A DNA stretch of 64,000 bases from Heliocidaris tuberculata. Taxonomy: Eukaryota; Echinodermata; Echinoidea; Camarodonta; Echinometridae. The notes under the pieces were generated by a model that saw only the letters and a list, made by a program, of their open reading frames with translations, had not been told where the DNA came from and ran no database searches. A program made the translations under genes and the position numbers. Below, one piece after another: positions 23,126 to 34,637 of the stretch. How positions within the stretch are numbered: the stretch's first letter is position 1; each line of letters begins with the position of its first letter. The stretch is taken from positions 4,899,177-4,963,176 of the forward strand of contig CM046844.1 in assembly GCA_025618425.1 (NCBI GenBank), written 5' to 3'.

Positions 23126-24250
23126 AGAGGTCTTTATTAGTCATGAGCTTATGAAAACACATGTGCAACATCATAACATAAAAACTGTTCTCAAACAATA
23201 ACACTTCAATACTGGAATGAACATCATACAACCAATAGTTAGGCTACTTTGCCTCAATTCAACACAAAGCTGGATTTAAGCATTTGCATCTGTACTGTTA
23301 ACAGAAACCAAAATCAAATCTATCCCTTTAAAAAAGGCATCGATAGACGTGTATGTACTTGTACGCCTAGTTATCAATAAAACCAACATCGCCTCGGCTT
23401 GAGTACATGTAACTCAACCCAAGAACCAAATATGTAGATTTAAAACTTAAAAACATCTTTCTCATGTGATTCATATGGCCTTTAATTACATTAAATTAAA
23501 CCCAACAACAATTTAAAAATGGTTCTCAGTTAACTTCACAGAATGGCAATCCTTTGACTTTGTTAATCTATCTCTAATAATATTTTATATCCTAAAACAC
23601 ATTAAAGATAAAAAGATACACAAAATAATCCTGAAACCTTTCAAAGGGAAGATTAATTACAGCCCTGCGGACACACTGTACAATCCATAATTCACATAAC
23701 CCTTAAAATGGCATGTTAAAATATATATGGATCACTTAAATGTATTCAACATAACACTGAGTCATATCAGCCATAAGATAAAACTCATAACTGGAATTAA
23801 CTTCTATGCTGCTGTGTATTATATTGTGGCTAAATTGTATTCCAACATTCACACAGCCTTGGAAAATAAAATAGATTACTTTAATGTGATAGTATGATGA
23901 AAATTGTGGAATATTTATCAAATCAATATGCCGAAACACCCTACAGTGTAAATTCTTGATTCATTTCATACTTCCAGCAATTACAAAACACCTTTACCAT
24001 TAGTTACTCATTGACCACCACAGTCTGCACTAGTATTAAGTTTTCTCAGGCTTAAAGTGCCCCACTATATTCTCCACAGCACTTTTAGACCCATACAGTA
24101 TGCGACTTGGCCATATCTAGATTCACATTGTATGGCATTACATGTATCTTACTTCTGTCATCCACTCCCTCTAATTCACTCTCTAACTTCCATACCCAAA
24201 ATCTGATTCTACCTCTATCTCCAAACTTCATTAAAATAAATATAAAAACC
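23126..24250. other. No recognisable gene
   Basis: AT-rich, with scattered short ORFs and no family motif on either strand. Confidence 0.45.
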
Positions 24251-24251
24251 C

Positions 24252-24305
24252 ATAGGCGGATCCAGGGGGGGGGTCGCGGGGGTCCGGACCCCCCCTTTTT
24301 GGCGC

Positions 24306-24352
<47 letters not shown>

Positions 24353-24410
24353 GGCGCCGTCTTTCTTGGCGTTTTTTTGGTTTTTTTTTCCCCCCCCAAG
24401 AAATTCTGCC
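24252..24410. repeat. GGCGGATCCAGG terminus with G-, C- and T-runs
   Basis: It starts CATAGGCGGATCCAGGGGGG, then has GGTCCGGACCCCCCC (palindromic) and a 38-base T-run at about 24309-24348. CCTGGATCCGCCC at 27427-27439 preceded by ACCCCCCCTTTTTTT is the inverted counterpart, so 24252-27440 may once have been one element. I found no matching 8-bp flanks. Confidence 0.45.
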
Positions 24411-24793
24411 GACCTGATCATGCAAGATACTGCGTAGGCCCTATTCATTACCCATTGTTTCATTCTCCGTCGCAAAGTAGGCCTAAGAACTATACTGCCA
24501 TTCCAGATCAGATATGCGGCGCGGCACGCATAGGTTTATGCATGCGACTTTTGATCGTACGTACGCTGTCTTACAACTATGCTTGCAACCCTCGAGGACT
24601 GGAGGCAGGCTGCACGCGGCATCATTCAACTTCAAGTCACTCATTCGAGGCAACTCGTCATTCTAGACAATACCAAAGCACAAGTATCCATATAGGTAAA
24701 TAATTTTTGCTTGGCCCAAATATATAAATGCAGCTCTGCTGCAGGTTAATTGATAAAAACTTTCGGCGCTAGTGCAGTTGATTAAGTAGTGGG
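24411..24793. other. No recognised gene
   Basis: Mixed-composition DNA. An open frame runs through the T-run from 24107 to 24703 on the plus strand but shows only low-complexity and no motif. Confidence 0.4.
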
Positions 24794-25538
24794 CAGTGGC
24801 GGCACAAAGGGGGGGGGGGGGGCATGGGGGGCATTTGCCCCCCCCCCCCCAGTCAGAAGCTTTGCCCCCCAGTTGCCGCCCCAATAATTTTCGGAGTGAA
24901 AAAAAATAAAAGGGTGGAAAATGAAAAAGAAAAGAAAAGGAAAGAAAAAAGTGAAAAAGGAATGGAGAAAAGAAGGAAAAAGGAAAGAAAGAAAACGGAA
25001 ACTTGGAAAGCAGTGACGGCATCAAGGTGGGGGGGGGGGGGGGCATGTGGCAAATTTGTTCGCTCAGCTCGTGTAAATATCCTCATATTTGGGTAGTTTT
25101 ATAGCTGAATAATTTCTGTACATTTCCACTATAATAGTGTCAAAATTTTTGCTCGCTCGCTTCGCTCGCTCGCAATACAGGCCTATAACTCCCACCACAT
25201 AATCAGGCCGTGAGATGATCAAATTTCCTCATATTGGGGTAGTTTTATAGCCGAATATGTAATTTCTGTACATTTTTACTACGAAAAATGTCAAAATTTT
25301 TGCTCGCTCGCTTCGCTCACTCGCAGTATATAACTAACACCTCTTTATAATCGGGCAGTTCAGCTAGATGCTCAAAATGTCCTCATATCTGGGTAGGTTT
25401 ATAGCCGAATATTCTGTACATTTTCACTACAAAAAGTGTCAAATTTTTTTTTGTCCGCCCTTGCCCCCCCCCCAACATTTTCTTTTGCCCCCCATTTTCC
25501 CCCCCCCCCCCACTTTAAAAATCCTGGTGCCGCCACTG
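24794..25538. mobile_element. hAT-type non-autonomous element with perfect 8-bp target duplication
   Basis: The left end CAGTGGCGGCAC and right end GTGCCGCCACTG are exact inverted repeats. The element is flanked on both sides by GTAGTGGG, a perfect 8-bp target duplication. CAG..CTG ends plus 8-bp duplications are the diagnostic pair for the hAT superfamily. Inside each end lie G/C runs. The core holds three tandem copies of a unit of about 150 bp, starting with CCTCATATYTGGGTAG at about 25080, 25229 and 25381 and containing GCTCGCTCGCTTCGCTC. No transposase is encoded, so it must have been moved in trans. Confidence 0.92.
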
Positions 25539-27300
25539 GTAGTGGGGACATGCATCCCCGCCGTGGCCGGGGCACGGGCCGGGCGGGCCCGTTCGCTCCG
25601 TTCGGCCGCGAGATTACTAGAGTTTGGTTGGATGTGTTAAGTTGTTTTAACGTCATTTTACATCTTTCTTTTTAAGACGTATTTCAATGTCATTTTACAA
25701 CTCTCTGTAATCTTTAAAATTATCATTGTCAATTGTTCAGTATTGATGTACTTAAAATCATCAACAACAAAACGTAAAGTTGCCGGAGGCAGAAGTAACG
25801 GCACATTGAACATGTTGAATGCCGTTTAAATGGTAATTAAATTTATCCGATGATAAATGCTATAAAATTTTTGGTTAAAATTGCAACAGATTTTGATGAA
25901 ACCAAAACATACTCTCCAAAAAACAATTCTTTATTGGTATTTACATTTCCAACGAAATATCATTTTCCTCAACAAATATTTGAGATTTCGGTTGAAAATG
26001 TAGCGGTCTCGTATTACTTTCATGGGTAGGGAATAATGGACCATTTACCTATGACGTCATTAAGGAGATTATTTCATTAGGTAAACAAATTTTTGTCATT
26101 ATTTCGGTACCCTGAGAAATAAAAAGAGTTGCTGAAAGCATTGGTAAACCTTACTAGTGTGTGTCTGTGTTCATGTTTATGCAAATTATGCAAACGTGCT
26201 TAAGGGTCTGGTATTCCCTACACCTACCCTAAGGTTGTACATCGCAAGAAGTGAACTTCATGTGTCCATATAAAGGTTAAAGTTGTGAAGGTCAAGACTT
26301 AAAGTCACACAAAAGGTCAAAGGTCTGTCAGAGTCAACAAAAAGGTCAAAGTCACGAAATTCAAAGGTAATGACAGGTGCTTGGGGGGGGGGGGGGAGGA
26401 GGTTTGTTTTCTCCGAGGACTTTTGATATATTTTTTCTTGTTGTTGATTGGGAACGCTTGAATCTGATACATTGCACCATGACTAGTTTTGTGATACAAA
26501 ACTTATTTATTTTGCCTAATGAGTAGATGCTGTGGTTGATTGTTAAATCCTGTGAATTTTCAGCAAAACTGGTATTGGTACTGTTGTTGATCGGCCTTGA
26601 TTGTGAACTCCTGAATCTAAGGAACTTTCCCTTTTTTGTGTTCTTTTGTGATTTGTGATTTATAACTCGTGATGATGTAAACACTTGCGAATTGTTATCT
26701 CAGGGATGGGAGGAGATAATATAGATGATATTTAGTGAATAATTCTTCATTGCTGTAAAATGTGTACATGTATCACTAAAATTTACTAAGTGTGTTTGTA
26801 CAGCATGCGCACACCCAATTCCTAGGTTATCAAGATAGTACTTCAACATTGAAGAACCAATCTCAAGTAATAAATCTCCAGATTTTATTCTTATTTGTCT
26901 CACTGGACTGTTTGTGTTGATGCCACATGCCATCTGAGGTCCTGCACAGCAATGCAGACTGGAAAATCTGGGAAAACTTTTAAAAAATATATATATACAT
27001 ATATATATTAATACAGTCCAATGGCGCAAATCCCGGAGGGGATGGGGTATGCATTAACCCCCCTCCCAGTTCTGATGTACGGGGGGGGGGGGGTGGCCTG
27101 TACAAATATACCCGCACTTTTTGATAAAAGATGGTAATTTGCAATCATTATATATGTATTTTCCATCTCAAATAAACAATAATTCCATGTAATATTAATA
27201 GATTAAATGTAATTTCAGTACAAACTAAGACATTTTCAGGCTCGTATTATCAAATTTTTGTGGCGCGCTCCGCGCGTCCAACTATATTTCAACATTAAAA
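25539..27300. other. No recognisable gene
   Basis: AT-rich with G-runs at 26384-26396 and 27081-27093 and an AAAGGTCAAAG-rich patch at 26275-26370 (GGTCAAAG repeated four to five times). No exon or RNA gene seen. Confidence 0.4.
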
Positions 27301-27312
27301 TAGTCAAACAGG

Positions 27313-27316
<4 letters not shown>

Positions 27317-27357
<41 letters not shown>
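27317..27357. repeat. (AT)n microsatellite
   Basis: About 20 AT dinucleotides in a row. Confidence 0.9.
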
Positions 27358-27359
<2 letters not shown>

Positions 27360-27894
27360 TATAGAGGCGCTTGCGTTTGCCAGAATGATAACTTCTCACC
27401 CTTTGGACCCCCCCTTTTTTTAAAACCTGGATCCGCCCTTGAAACCTACCATGTAACAACCATACGTGATATTAATTCCACTGTGAACCCTGCATATTAA
27501 TTCAATACATGCAAATCCCATTACAATACTGCTTTCCAATTCCCTTCAATGGGCCTTCACCCAGCCCACGCCTAGCCTATGGCCATCAACAGACTGTGCC
27601 CCAATTCTACTGCCTGCATCAATAACATACTGAGTTGAGCCGAATTGAACATACACATACTATGCGTAATGTACACATACACAGTTGAGATGCTGTAAAT
27701 GATATCCCTGCTAAACATTCACATAAAAAACTTTACATATTACAAGGCTACAACTTCTAGCCCTAACAAGTCAAACAACATCAAAATAACCATCTGGGTT
27801 ATAAGTTTAATAAAACACTGCCTATAGTGAAATAACGTGCTCATAAAAACATGAAATTTAACTTTAAAAACTGACGTTCAAATTGGGTTAAACT

Positions 27895-28745
27895 CACCTG
27901 TCGGTGTAAGGCAGAGAGGTGCCTGTACAGGAATAAACGAGGCCCTCTGTAGTTAACTGTAAACACAATGTACACATCGATTCACGAGCCCTTACAATAA
28001 GGATCGTTATTCATAGATAATTATTCAAATTCATCTGCAAGGCTGAGTTCCCCCAGCTTCTTGGTGAATGTTTGCACATATTTATTATCACAGTGATGTA
28101 TTAAGCCATTCACATACAAACTTCACGAATACACTTTGTGCCCGAGCCCATTATCGTGGATGGATAAGTTATATTGTATGGAATACCTATGTAAAAAAAT
28201 GATCGTTATTCATAGAATAATTATTCAAATTCATCTGCATGGCTCAGTTCCCCCAGCTTCTTGGTGAATGTTTGCACATAAAAAGTTAACTATTATCATA
28301 CATGTCATAGTGATGTAGTGAGCCATTCACATGCAAACTCCATGTTTTGCCTCCATATCGTTCAACACATCGTCACTTTGGCCATTATGTTTGTGCCTCT
28401 GACATGTAATGAGTGAATATAGTGTTACCATTATATCAAAGCATTTTGTTACATAACTATTTAAATTACCTATAATCTCCAATTTTTACTCTTAATGTTC
28501 TTTTGTGTATGACAGTAGTGCATACTGGACATAGCATTATTCATGTCTGGAGGTACTTTGTTGTTTTGCTATTATATGCAACAATGTTATATGCTTTGTT
28601 GGCATGGTAGTGAAGTGTCTCCAAAATTGCTGACGATCATATACAAATGAACATATGGCAGTAGGAAACGGACAACCGACTTTTGTTTTAATATATTTGT
28701 ATACCATTGCCAATTATTAGTATAATCGACCAGGTGTTTTCAGGA
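27895..28745. repeat. Dispersed repeat family copy 2, right part, with internal duplication
   Basis: It begins at GTCGGTGTAAGGCAGAGAGG (matching 23106-23125) and continues collinearly with 8440-8890 and 10241-10400. A block of about 180 bp (GATCGTTATTCATAGA...CTTCTTGGTGAATG...TTATCGTGGATGG) is present twice in tandem, at about 28010 and 28200. The uninterrupted junction near 28558 gives the pre-insertion site for 8891-10240. Confidence 0.7.
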
Positions 28746-29136
28746 GCCCCTGACCTTGGAACTCATGGTATTGTTACCATGACAATGCTGTGGGTTCTTC
28801 GGTTCGGGTCTTCGGAGGCCATCTCCATGGTAGAATCTCTTTGGATGGTTACAAAAATGTGGTTGTCCGAGTCATAGCCCTGGTGTAAGACCACCGTACG
28901 GCCTCGCAAAATATTTCATTAACTTAATTGAATCATTGTAGTAATGTCCAGAAACAAGATTTTGAAACTGTTTTAAATGTTAATTGTAAACCGAAGCAAG
29001 GATATAAGAATAGAACATCATTACTGTAAGTGTTATTCTTTATTCATTAAATAGCTTACCTGGCAGGAAGGATGGAATTGAAGTTAGCATGATCACTCAA
29101 AGGGAAGTTAAGGGGGGGGGTAGATAAATAGTTTAC
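28746..29136. other. No recognisable gene
   Basis: Mixed sequence. A CCATGG-containing patch at 28765-28830 is GC-richer, but no exon or repeat mate was found. Confidence 0.4.
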
Positions 29137-29418
29137 TTAAAGGGATACTCAATCGCATATTGTGGACGTTTTTATACCGCGAGAGGGCACTTGATCATGC
29201 CGTTGCCCCGTGGGGCATCGGACAGACTGGACGCCGCGCAACATGCACGCTCCGCCTGAGCTCGAGCTCTCGTGCGAGATTCGGTCGGCTTCGTGCAGTC
29301 GGAAATGTAATCCCAGTAGTCCGACGCACGTGTTCGACGCACAAAATTTATGTACGAGTGAATGGGGCTTACGCAATCCTGACTTTCCCCACGACCGCCT
29401 GATGGCGTATCCCTTTAA
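29137..29418. mobile_element. Short TTAA-flanked element with 12-bp TIR, CpG-rich core
   Basis: TTAAAGGGATAC at the left is exactly mirrored by GTATCCCTTTAA at the right, giving a 282-bp element with TTAA at both ends. The core is strikingly GC/CpG-rich for this window (GACGCCGCGCAAC, CCGACGCACGTGTTCGACGC). The two overlapping open frames are by-products. It belongs with the other TTAA elements at 15183, 43211 and 50803. Confidence 0.75.
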
Positions 29419-29907
29419 CTGTTTAATCATTCATTCATTGCTTTCTGTTAATTTTTTCTATAGTAAAGAGCTAATCTCAGCTGGGTTTTTTCTGATCCCC
29501 TGCTCCATTCGCCTCTCGAGACAAACATCTGTCTGCACGTTTCTTATTATATGTTTTTTTTTTAATAGTTAATACCTGAGTCCTGATCAAGATAGGTACG
29601 AAATATTTGAATGCTTGATTAATTATCTTAGCGATTGGTATGTATATATATATATATGTGTGTGTGTATGCTAGGATATAAACCCTTAAAAAAAAGCATC
29701 CTCTTATTTCAAGACGATTTTGTGATCAAACTTTACCACCAGCTTGGAGTCTGTCTGACCGTCACACACAAGTGAACATGTACCAAGCCCTGATTTTATT
29801 TGTCTTTGCCGACACCCAAATAAAATACACATGCACTCCTTCACGCACTTGCACACACCATGCACACCAAATTAACCTATACTGGTCGACACACCAGGCA
29901 TTAACTT

Positions 29908-31230
29908 TTGATGGATGTAGATGACATATTAAATGATTCAGTCTTTACACCCCAGAATAAATATTACACTGCTAGCGAATTTAATTCAACTTTTAACTCA
30001 ACAGGCCCAAGCAATAAACTTCATTGCTTTAGTTTATTACACATAAATATCCGAAGATTACTAAAGAATTTTGATACTTTAAAGGAATTTTTATCTTCAC
30101 TAAACCAGTTTCCATTTTCTCTGATAGCAGTTACAAAGACCTGGTTACACCCAAACTCCCCTCCAATATTTAATATCGATAATTATCAGTTTAGTCATAT
30201 AGACCGTAACGATGGAAAGGGAGGAGGTATCGCTTTTTTAATACATTCGCAATGATCTGCACTATAAGATAAGACATGATATTCAACTTGAAGGAATAGA
30301 AACTCTATTCTTATGAATGATAAACATAAACATGAAATAGTTGGGGTGATGTATAGACCACCTAATAATGTAGCCAATATATTTTTTAGAAAACTTTGAA
30401 TCATGTCTCGAGCTAGTATCTCGAGAAAACAAAGATATATATACCGCGGGAGACTTTAATATAGATCTTTCCTTACCTTACACTGTACTAGGCCAACAAT
30501 TTATAAATTTATTGTCTTCATTTTCTATTAAACCTCTTATTAATAAACTAACTAGGATTAGAAACCTAACACATACCATAATCGATAATATTATCATCAA
30601 CGTATTAGATGAAAAACATAATGGAATAATATATTATGACATTTCAGATCATTTACCAGTATTCACGATATGTCCAAATGATAAACACGTACTTAAACCT
30701 CCTAATAAAAGACATATAATAAAGACGCAAAGAAACCAAACGTAATACAGAATCACTAACGATAGACTTAAGTCAAGAAGGTTGGGATGATATTTATCGA
30801 GAGATGTGAATATAGCATATGAAAAATTTATAATCAAACTTCTTTTATATTATGATAAAAATGTACCCCTATCAAGAATTAATTCAAATAAAAAGAAAAT
30901 TAAACAACCATGGATTACTCAAGGTATAATCAAATTGATATATACCCGAAATCGTTTATACAAAATATCACTTAATCACCTAGAATTGAAAATCAAAATA
31001 AATTTTTAAAAATCCCGTAATAAATTAACATCTGTAATTCGTTTACCTCGCAAATTATATTTTTCTAATAAAATTGAAAATAAAGATAACAATAAAGCAT
31101 TATGGCAAACAGTTAATGACATTTTAGGTAAGAAAAAGGATACTCTGAATAATATCGAATTTGAAGACAAATGGGCGTAACATTCAAGATCCAAGTGATA
31201 TTGCCGGTGCATTTAATACATTCTTCACTA
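29908..31230 (+). pseudogene. LINE ORF2 endonuclease fragment, frame-broken
   Basis: The first frame (29908-30255) encodes the start of an apurinic-like endonuclease: LLHINIRRLLKNFDTL, SLIAVTKTWLHPNSPPIFNI and NDGKGGGIAFLIHS. These match the N.RSL...L, E/K-TWL and GGGVA blocks of CR1/Jockey-type LINEs; the usual catalytic Glu of TETWL is Lys here. Later frames give EIVGVMYRPPNN, TAGDFNIDLSL and SDHLPVF (the YRPP, GDFN and SDH motifs), then a linker (KKKIKQPWITQGIIKLIYTR) that normally precedes the reverse transcriptase. The reading frame changes at about 30255, 30400, 30745 and 30800. It stops just before the RT domain, at the fold-back element starting 31239. Confidence 0.85.
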
Positions 31231-31363
31231 ATATTTAGGAAAGCCCATTGCTGCCACATGAAAAAAAAAAAAATCCGGGGTGTAAAAAAAAAAAACTGTT
31301 TCTAAAAATAGTAACAAAACAAAAAAAAAAAAAAAAAAAACTGTTTCTAAAAAAAGTAACCAC

Positions 31364-31394
<31 letters not shown>

Positions 31395-32417
31395 GTTCCA
31401 AAAATAGTTACAAAAACAAATCAAAAAAATTCAGGGATTTAAAAAAAAAAAAAAAGCTGCATGCATGCAATGTATATATGCAAACACCGTCCACGAAAAG
31501 TAGTGCAGCTAGTGCGTGCAGTGCTGCTGGGGTCGTTTCATCAAATCAACTCCATGACAGTCATAACTTTGTCGGCGATCTACGGAAATGTCATGGACTA
31601 GACAAACTGGGGCCTGTTTCTCGAAACCGTCATATGTGTAAGTTCTTAACTAAGTCAGCGCTAGTTCTCTAGTTGTCCGCTACGTGTTTCACGAAGCCGT
31701 CTTTACCGAGATGCATGACATCTTCCTGACTAAGGACTTATGACGCCTCCAACCCTGTCATATCTTTTTTAGTCGACGTACAGCGCCATCACATGTTATT
31801 TATTGGGTAGATTATGGTAGGCAAAAAGTGACACTACATACTTCTATGCAACTCTTTCTGCGCATTCACTTTATCTGGAATTTATCCATGTTTATATTAT
31901 GAAAATTATATAAAATACATAGTGTTTTTGTTCAAGGCTTGTCTCCACATAACTCTAGTGAATCAACACTCTTTCCACATTCTAATGGATAAAAATAAAA
32001 AAACAAAAACAAACAAACGAACAAACAAACAACAGTCTAATTGAGGTCATTTCAATATGAAAGGAAAAAGAAAACCATAATAAAAACGATAACAATAATA
32101 GACTGACAGGAGATAGGCCTGTATCAAAATGTGGTGGGATTTGAAAAAAAAAAGTTAAACCAAAACTTTTAAAATTAATCTCATCATTGGAAACTGGAAA
32201 AAAAAACCAAAAAAACTATCGACAAATAAACATTGGGCAAGAAAAAATACAAGCCTTACTGATAAGCAATGGGAACTTAGGAAGTATTATAATTTAGAAC
32301 AAATATAAATTCATAACTGTTGCTAGGTATATATATGTTTTATGTCAAAATGAATTTAGTAAGTCTCTTAACTTCTGATTGCAAAGCTATTTTTCTACCA
32401 TATGGGTCCTTCATATC

Positions 32418-32565
32418 TGGGGCCTGTTGCACAAAACTTGCGTTTAATCGCAACTCCTAAAAATCAAACGCAAGTTCTTAATACGCACTTCTGATTGGCT
32501 GAAAATAAAGTTGCGTTTGATTTTCCTGAGTTGCGTGCAAACGCAAGTTTTGTGCTACGGGCCCC
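32418..32565. mobile_element. GGGCC-ended fold-back MITE, copy 2
   Basis: GGGGCCTGTTGCACAAAACT on the left mirrors AGTTTTGTGCTACGGGCCCC on the right, and the internal GTTTAATCGCAACTC and TTGCGTTTGATTTTC blocks pair. The centre is CTTCTGATTGGCTGAAAAT. It is very close to the copy at 45908-46054. Confidence 0.88.
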
Positions 32566-33300
32566 TGATCAGTTAGCATGAAAAGTGACGTGCTATCATA
32601 ATAAATTTTTAAAATCACATGTTACGTCTTATATAATAATTACAAGATTGCTTTTTGTGTGAAAACAAATAATTGGGCGATCTTCGTAAATGATTTCTAT
32701 AAAGATTTCTTTGGTGAACTAAAATCCGACGAGGGAACTGTAATATGACACGGTAGGCCAGCCATAGTCAACCGCATATTCTCTGGTTTTCAGACCCATA
32801 TCGGTGTAAACATAGATTATATCAACGATTTTTAAAATGAATACTTCGAAATATAAGTGTTTAAACTTATAATATGAATATTTTTGTGATTTCCATATCA
32901 TACTCAAGCCCAAAAACATTGTGTAAAACATTCAAAGCATATAATTATTACAATGAAAATATATGGGTTTATTTTTATAAACTATCAAATCACGACATCC
33001 GGGGGTACCTATCCAACGTAAAACTGGCTCACCGATCATGAAATAAATCACCCATATTTTTCATTTTATAAGCGAATCCATCATGTAATTTACATAATTT
33101 AAAAATCATTTGGCATCTATTATACTCTTCTACATTTTCTTTTTTTTTTTATTCCCTAATTCATTCAAATATTTGCAGTTGAGTTAAATTTAGCTTTTAA
33201 AAATATAGTGTAATTGCAACCAAGGCTACGTGTCGGCTCCTATTCTCGTCGATAGTATCGATATCACGAGATGTCTAGCTAGTTAGCTCTTCGTGAAACC
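32566..33300. other. AT-rich interior, no gene
   Basis: Only short frames with no motif; part of the segment between the 23-bp inverted repeats. Confidence 0.4.
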
Positions 33301-33305
33301 ACCCC

Positions 33306-33466
33306 AGGGCCCCGTTGCATAAAACTTACCGTTAACGGTAACTTTACCATCAATGGTAACTCCCATGAAAACCTTGATTTTGATTGGCTATTGAGTGATG
33401 TTTCCATGGTAGTTACCATTGATAGCAGAGTTACCGTTAACGGTAAGTTTTATGCAACGGGGCCCA
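33306..33466. mobile_element. Fold-back MITE of a second GGGCC family
   Basis: GGGCCCCGTTGCATAAAACT at the left and its reverse complement at the right flank arms containing the palindrome TTACCGTTAACGGTAA on each side. The centre reads TTTTGATTGGCTATTGAG. It shares the end design and ATTGG core with the other GGGCC family but differs in the arms. Confidence 0.88.
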
Positions 33467-33556
33467 GATCTTTTTTTTTTTTTTTTTTTTTACCCGATTT
33501 TTTTTTTTTTTTTTTACAGATTTTTTTTTTTCATGTGGCAGCAATGGGCTTTCGTA

Positions 33557-34637
33557 TATTCCTAAGTTAAGCGCCAAATCAATTTTCGATTCGATAAATA
33601 TATTTTGCGTCTTCGTTCTAATTTATTTATTGTTTCGCTTGGTCTGTAGATTCTTTGTAATTTATGCGCCGAACCAATTTTCTAATCGATAAAAACATTT
33701 TGCGTTGTATACTTCATTCATTTTATATTTTATTTGGGTTGTATGTTATTCCTAAGTTAAGCGCTAAATCAATTTTCGATTCGATAAATATATTTTGCGT
33801 CTTAGTTCTAATTTATTTGTTGTTTCGCTTGGTCTGTAGATTCTTTGTAATTTATGCGCCGAACCAATTTTCTATACGATAAAAACATTTTGCGTTGTAT
33901 ACTTCATTCATTTCATATTTTATTGGGGTTGTATGTTATCCCTAAGTTAAGCGCCAAATCAATTTTCGATTCGATAAATGTATTTTGCGTCTTAGTTCTA
34001 ATTTATTTGTTGTTTCACTTGGTCTGTAGATTCTTTGTAATTTATGCGCCGAACCAATTTTCTATTCAATATAAACATTTTGCGTTGTATACTTCATTCA
34101 TTTCATATTTTATTGGGGTTGTATGTTATCCCTAAGTTAAGCGCCAAATCAATTTTCGATTCGATAAATATATTTTGCGTCTTAGTTCTAATTTATTTGT
34201 TGTTTCACTTGGTCTGTAGATTCTTTGTAATTTATGCGCCGAACCAATTTTCTATACGATAAAAACATTTTGCGTTGTATACTTCATTCATTTCATATTT
34301 TATTGGGGTTGTATGTTATCCCTAATTTAAGCGCCAAATCAATTTTCGATTCGATAAATGTATTTTGCGTCTTAGTTCTAATTTATTTGTTGTTTCACTT
34401 GGTCTGTAGATTCTTTGTAATTTATGCGCCGAACCAATTTTCTATTCGATATAAACATTTTGCGTTGTATACTTCATCCATTTCATATTTTATTTGGGTT
34501 GTATATTTTCCATTAGTTACGTGCCAAATCAATTTCCAATCGATAAAAAAAAAAAAAAAAAAAAACATTTTGCGTTGTTATATATTTCATTCATTTCATA
34601 TTTTATTTCGGTTGTATATTATTCCTAAGTTAAGAGA
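33557..34637. repeat. 190-bp tandem satellite, about 5.5 copies, each a dimer of about 95 bp
   Basis: TCCTAAGTTAAGCGCCAAAT recurs at about 33560, 33750, 33940, 34130 and 34320, exactly 190 bp apart, with a degenerate sixth unit to about 34637. Each unit has two related halves: GCGCCAAATCAATTTTCGAT then TTTTGCGTC, and GCGCCGAACCAATTTTCTA then TTTTGCGTTG, offset by about 95 bp. The long open frames seen here repeat every 190 bases and come from the satellite, not from a gene. Confidence 0.92.

Larger units (their letters stand above)
31239..33553. mobile_element. 2.3-kb segment bounded by a perfect 23-bp inverted repeat and A/T runs
   Basis: GAAAGCCCATTGCTGCCACA at 31239 is repeated in perfect inverse orientation, ending at 33553. 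On the left the arm runs into A-runs punctuated by CTGTTTCTAAAAATAGTAAC repeats (to about 31455). On the right it runs into T-runs punctuated by TACCCGA and TACAGA. The interior has no recognised gene but carries two GGGCC fold-back elements and a further inverted pair, GGGGCCTGTTTCTCGAAA (31608) with TTCGTGAAACCACCCC (33288). No target duplication found. Confidence 0.6.

Noticed and set aside
24107..24703. 198-residue plus-strand ORF
   Set aside because: It reads through a 38-base T-run (poly-Phe) and a G/C-run terminus; no domain on either side.
24252..27440. One 3.2-kb element between inverted GGCGGATCCAGG ends
   Set aside because: The flanking 8-mers do not match and only about 12-20 bp of each end pairs, so two independent decayed ends are equally likely.
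29149..29572. 93- and 120-residue ORFs in a CpG-rich block
   Set aside because: Both lie within the 282-bp TTAA element and overlap antisense; neither has splice or family support.
33557..34637. CRISPR-like array
   Set aside because: Units of 190 bp repeat in full without distinct spacers, and the sequence is animal-type.
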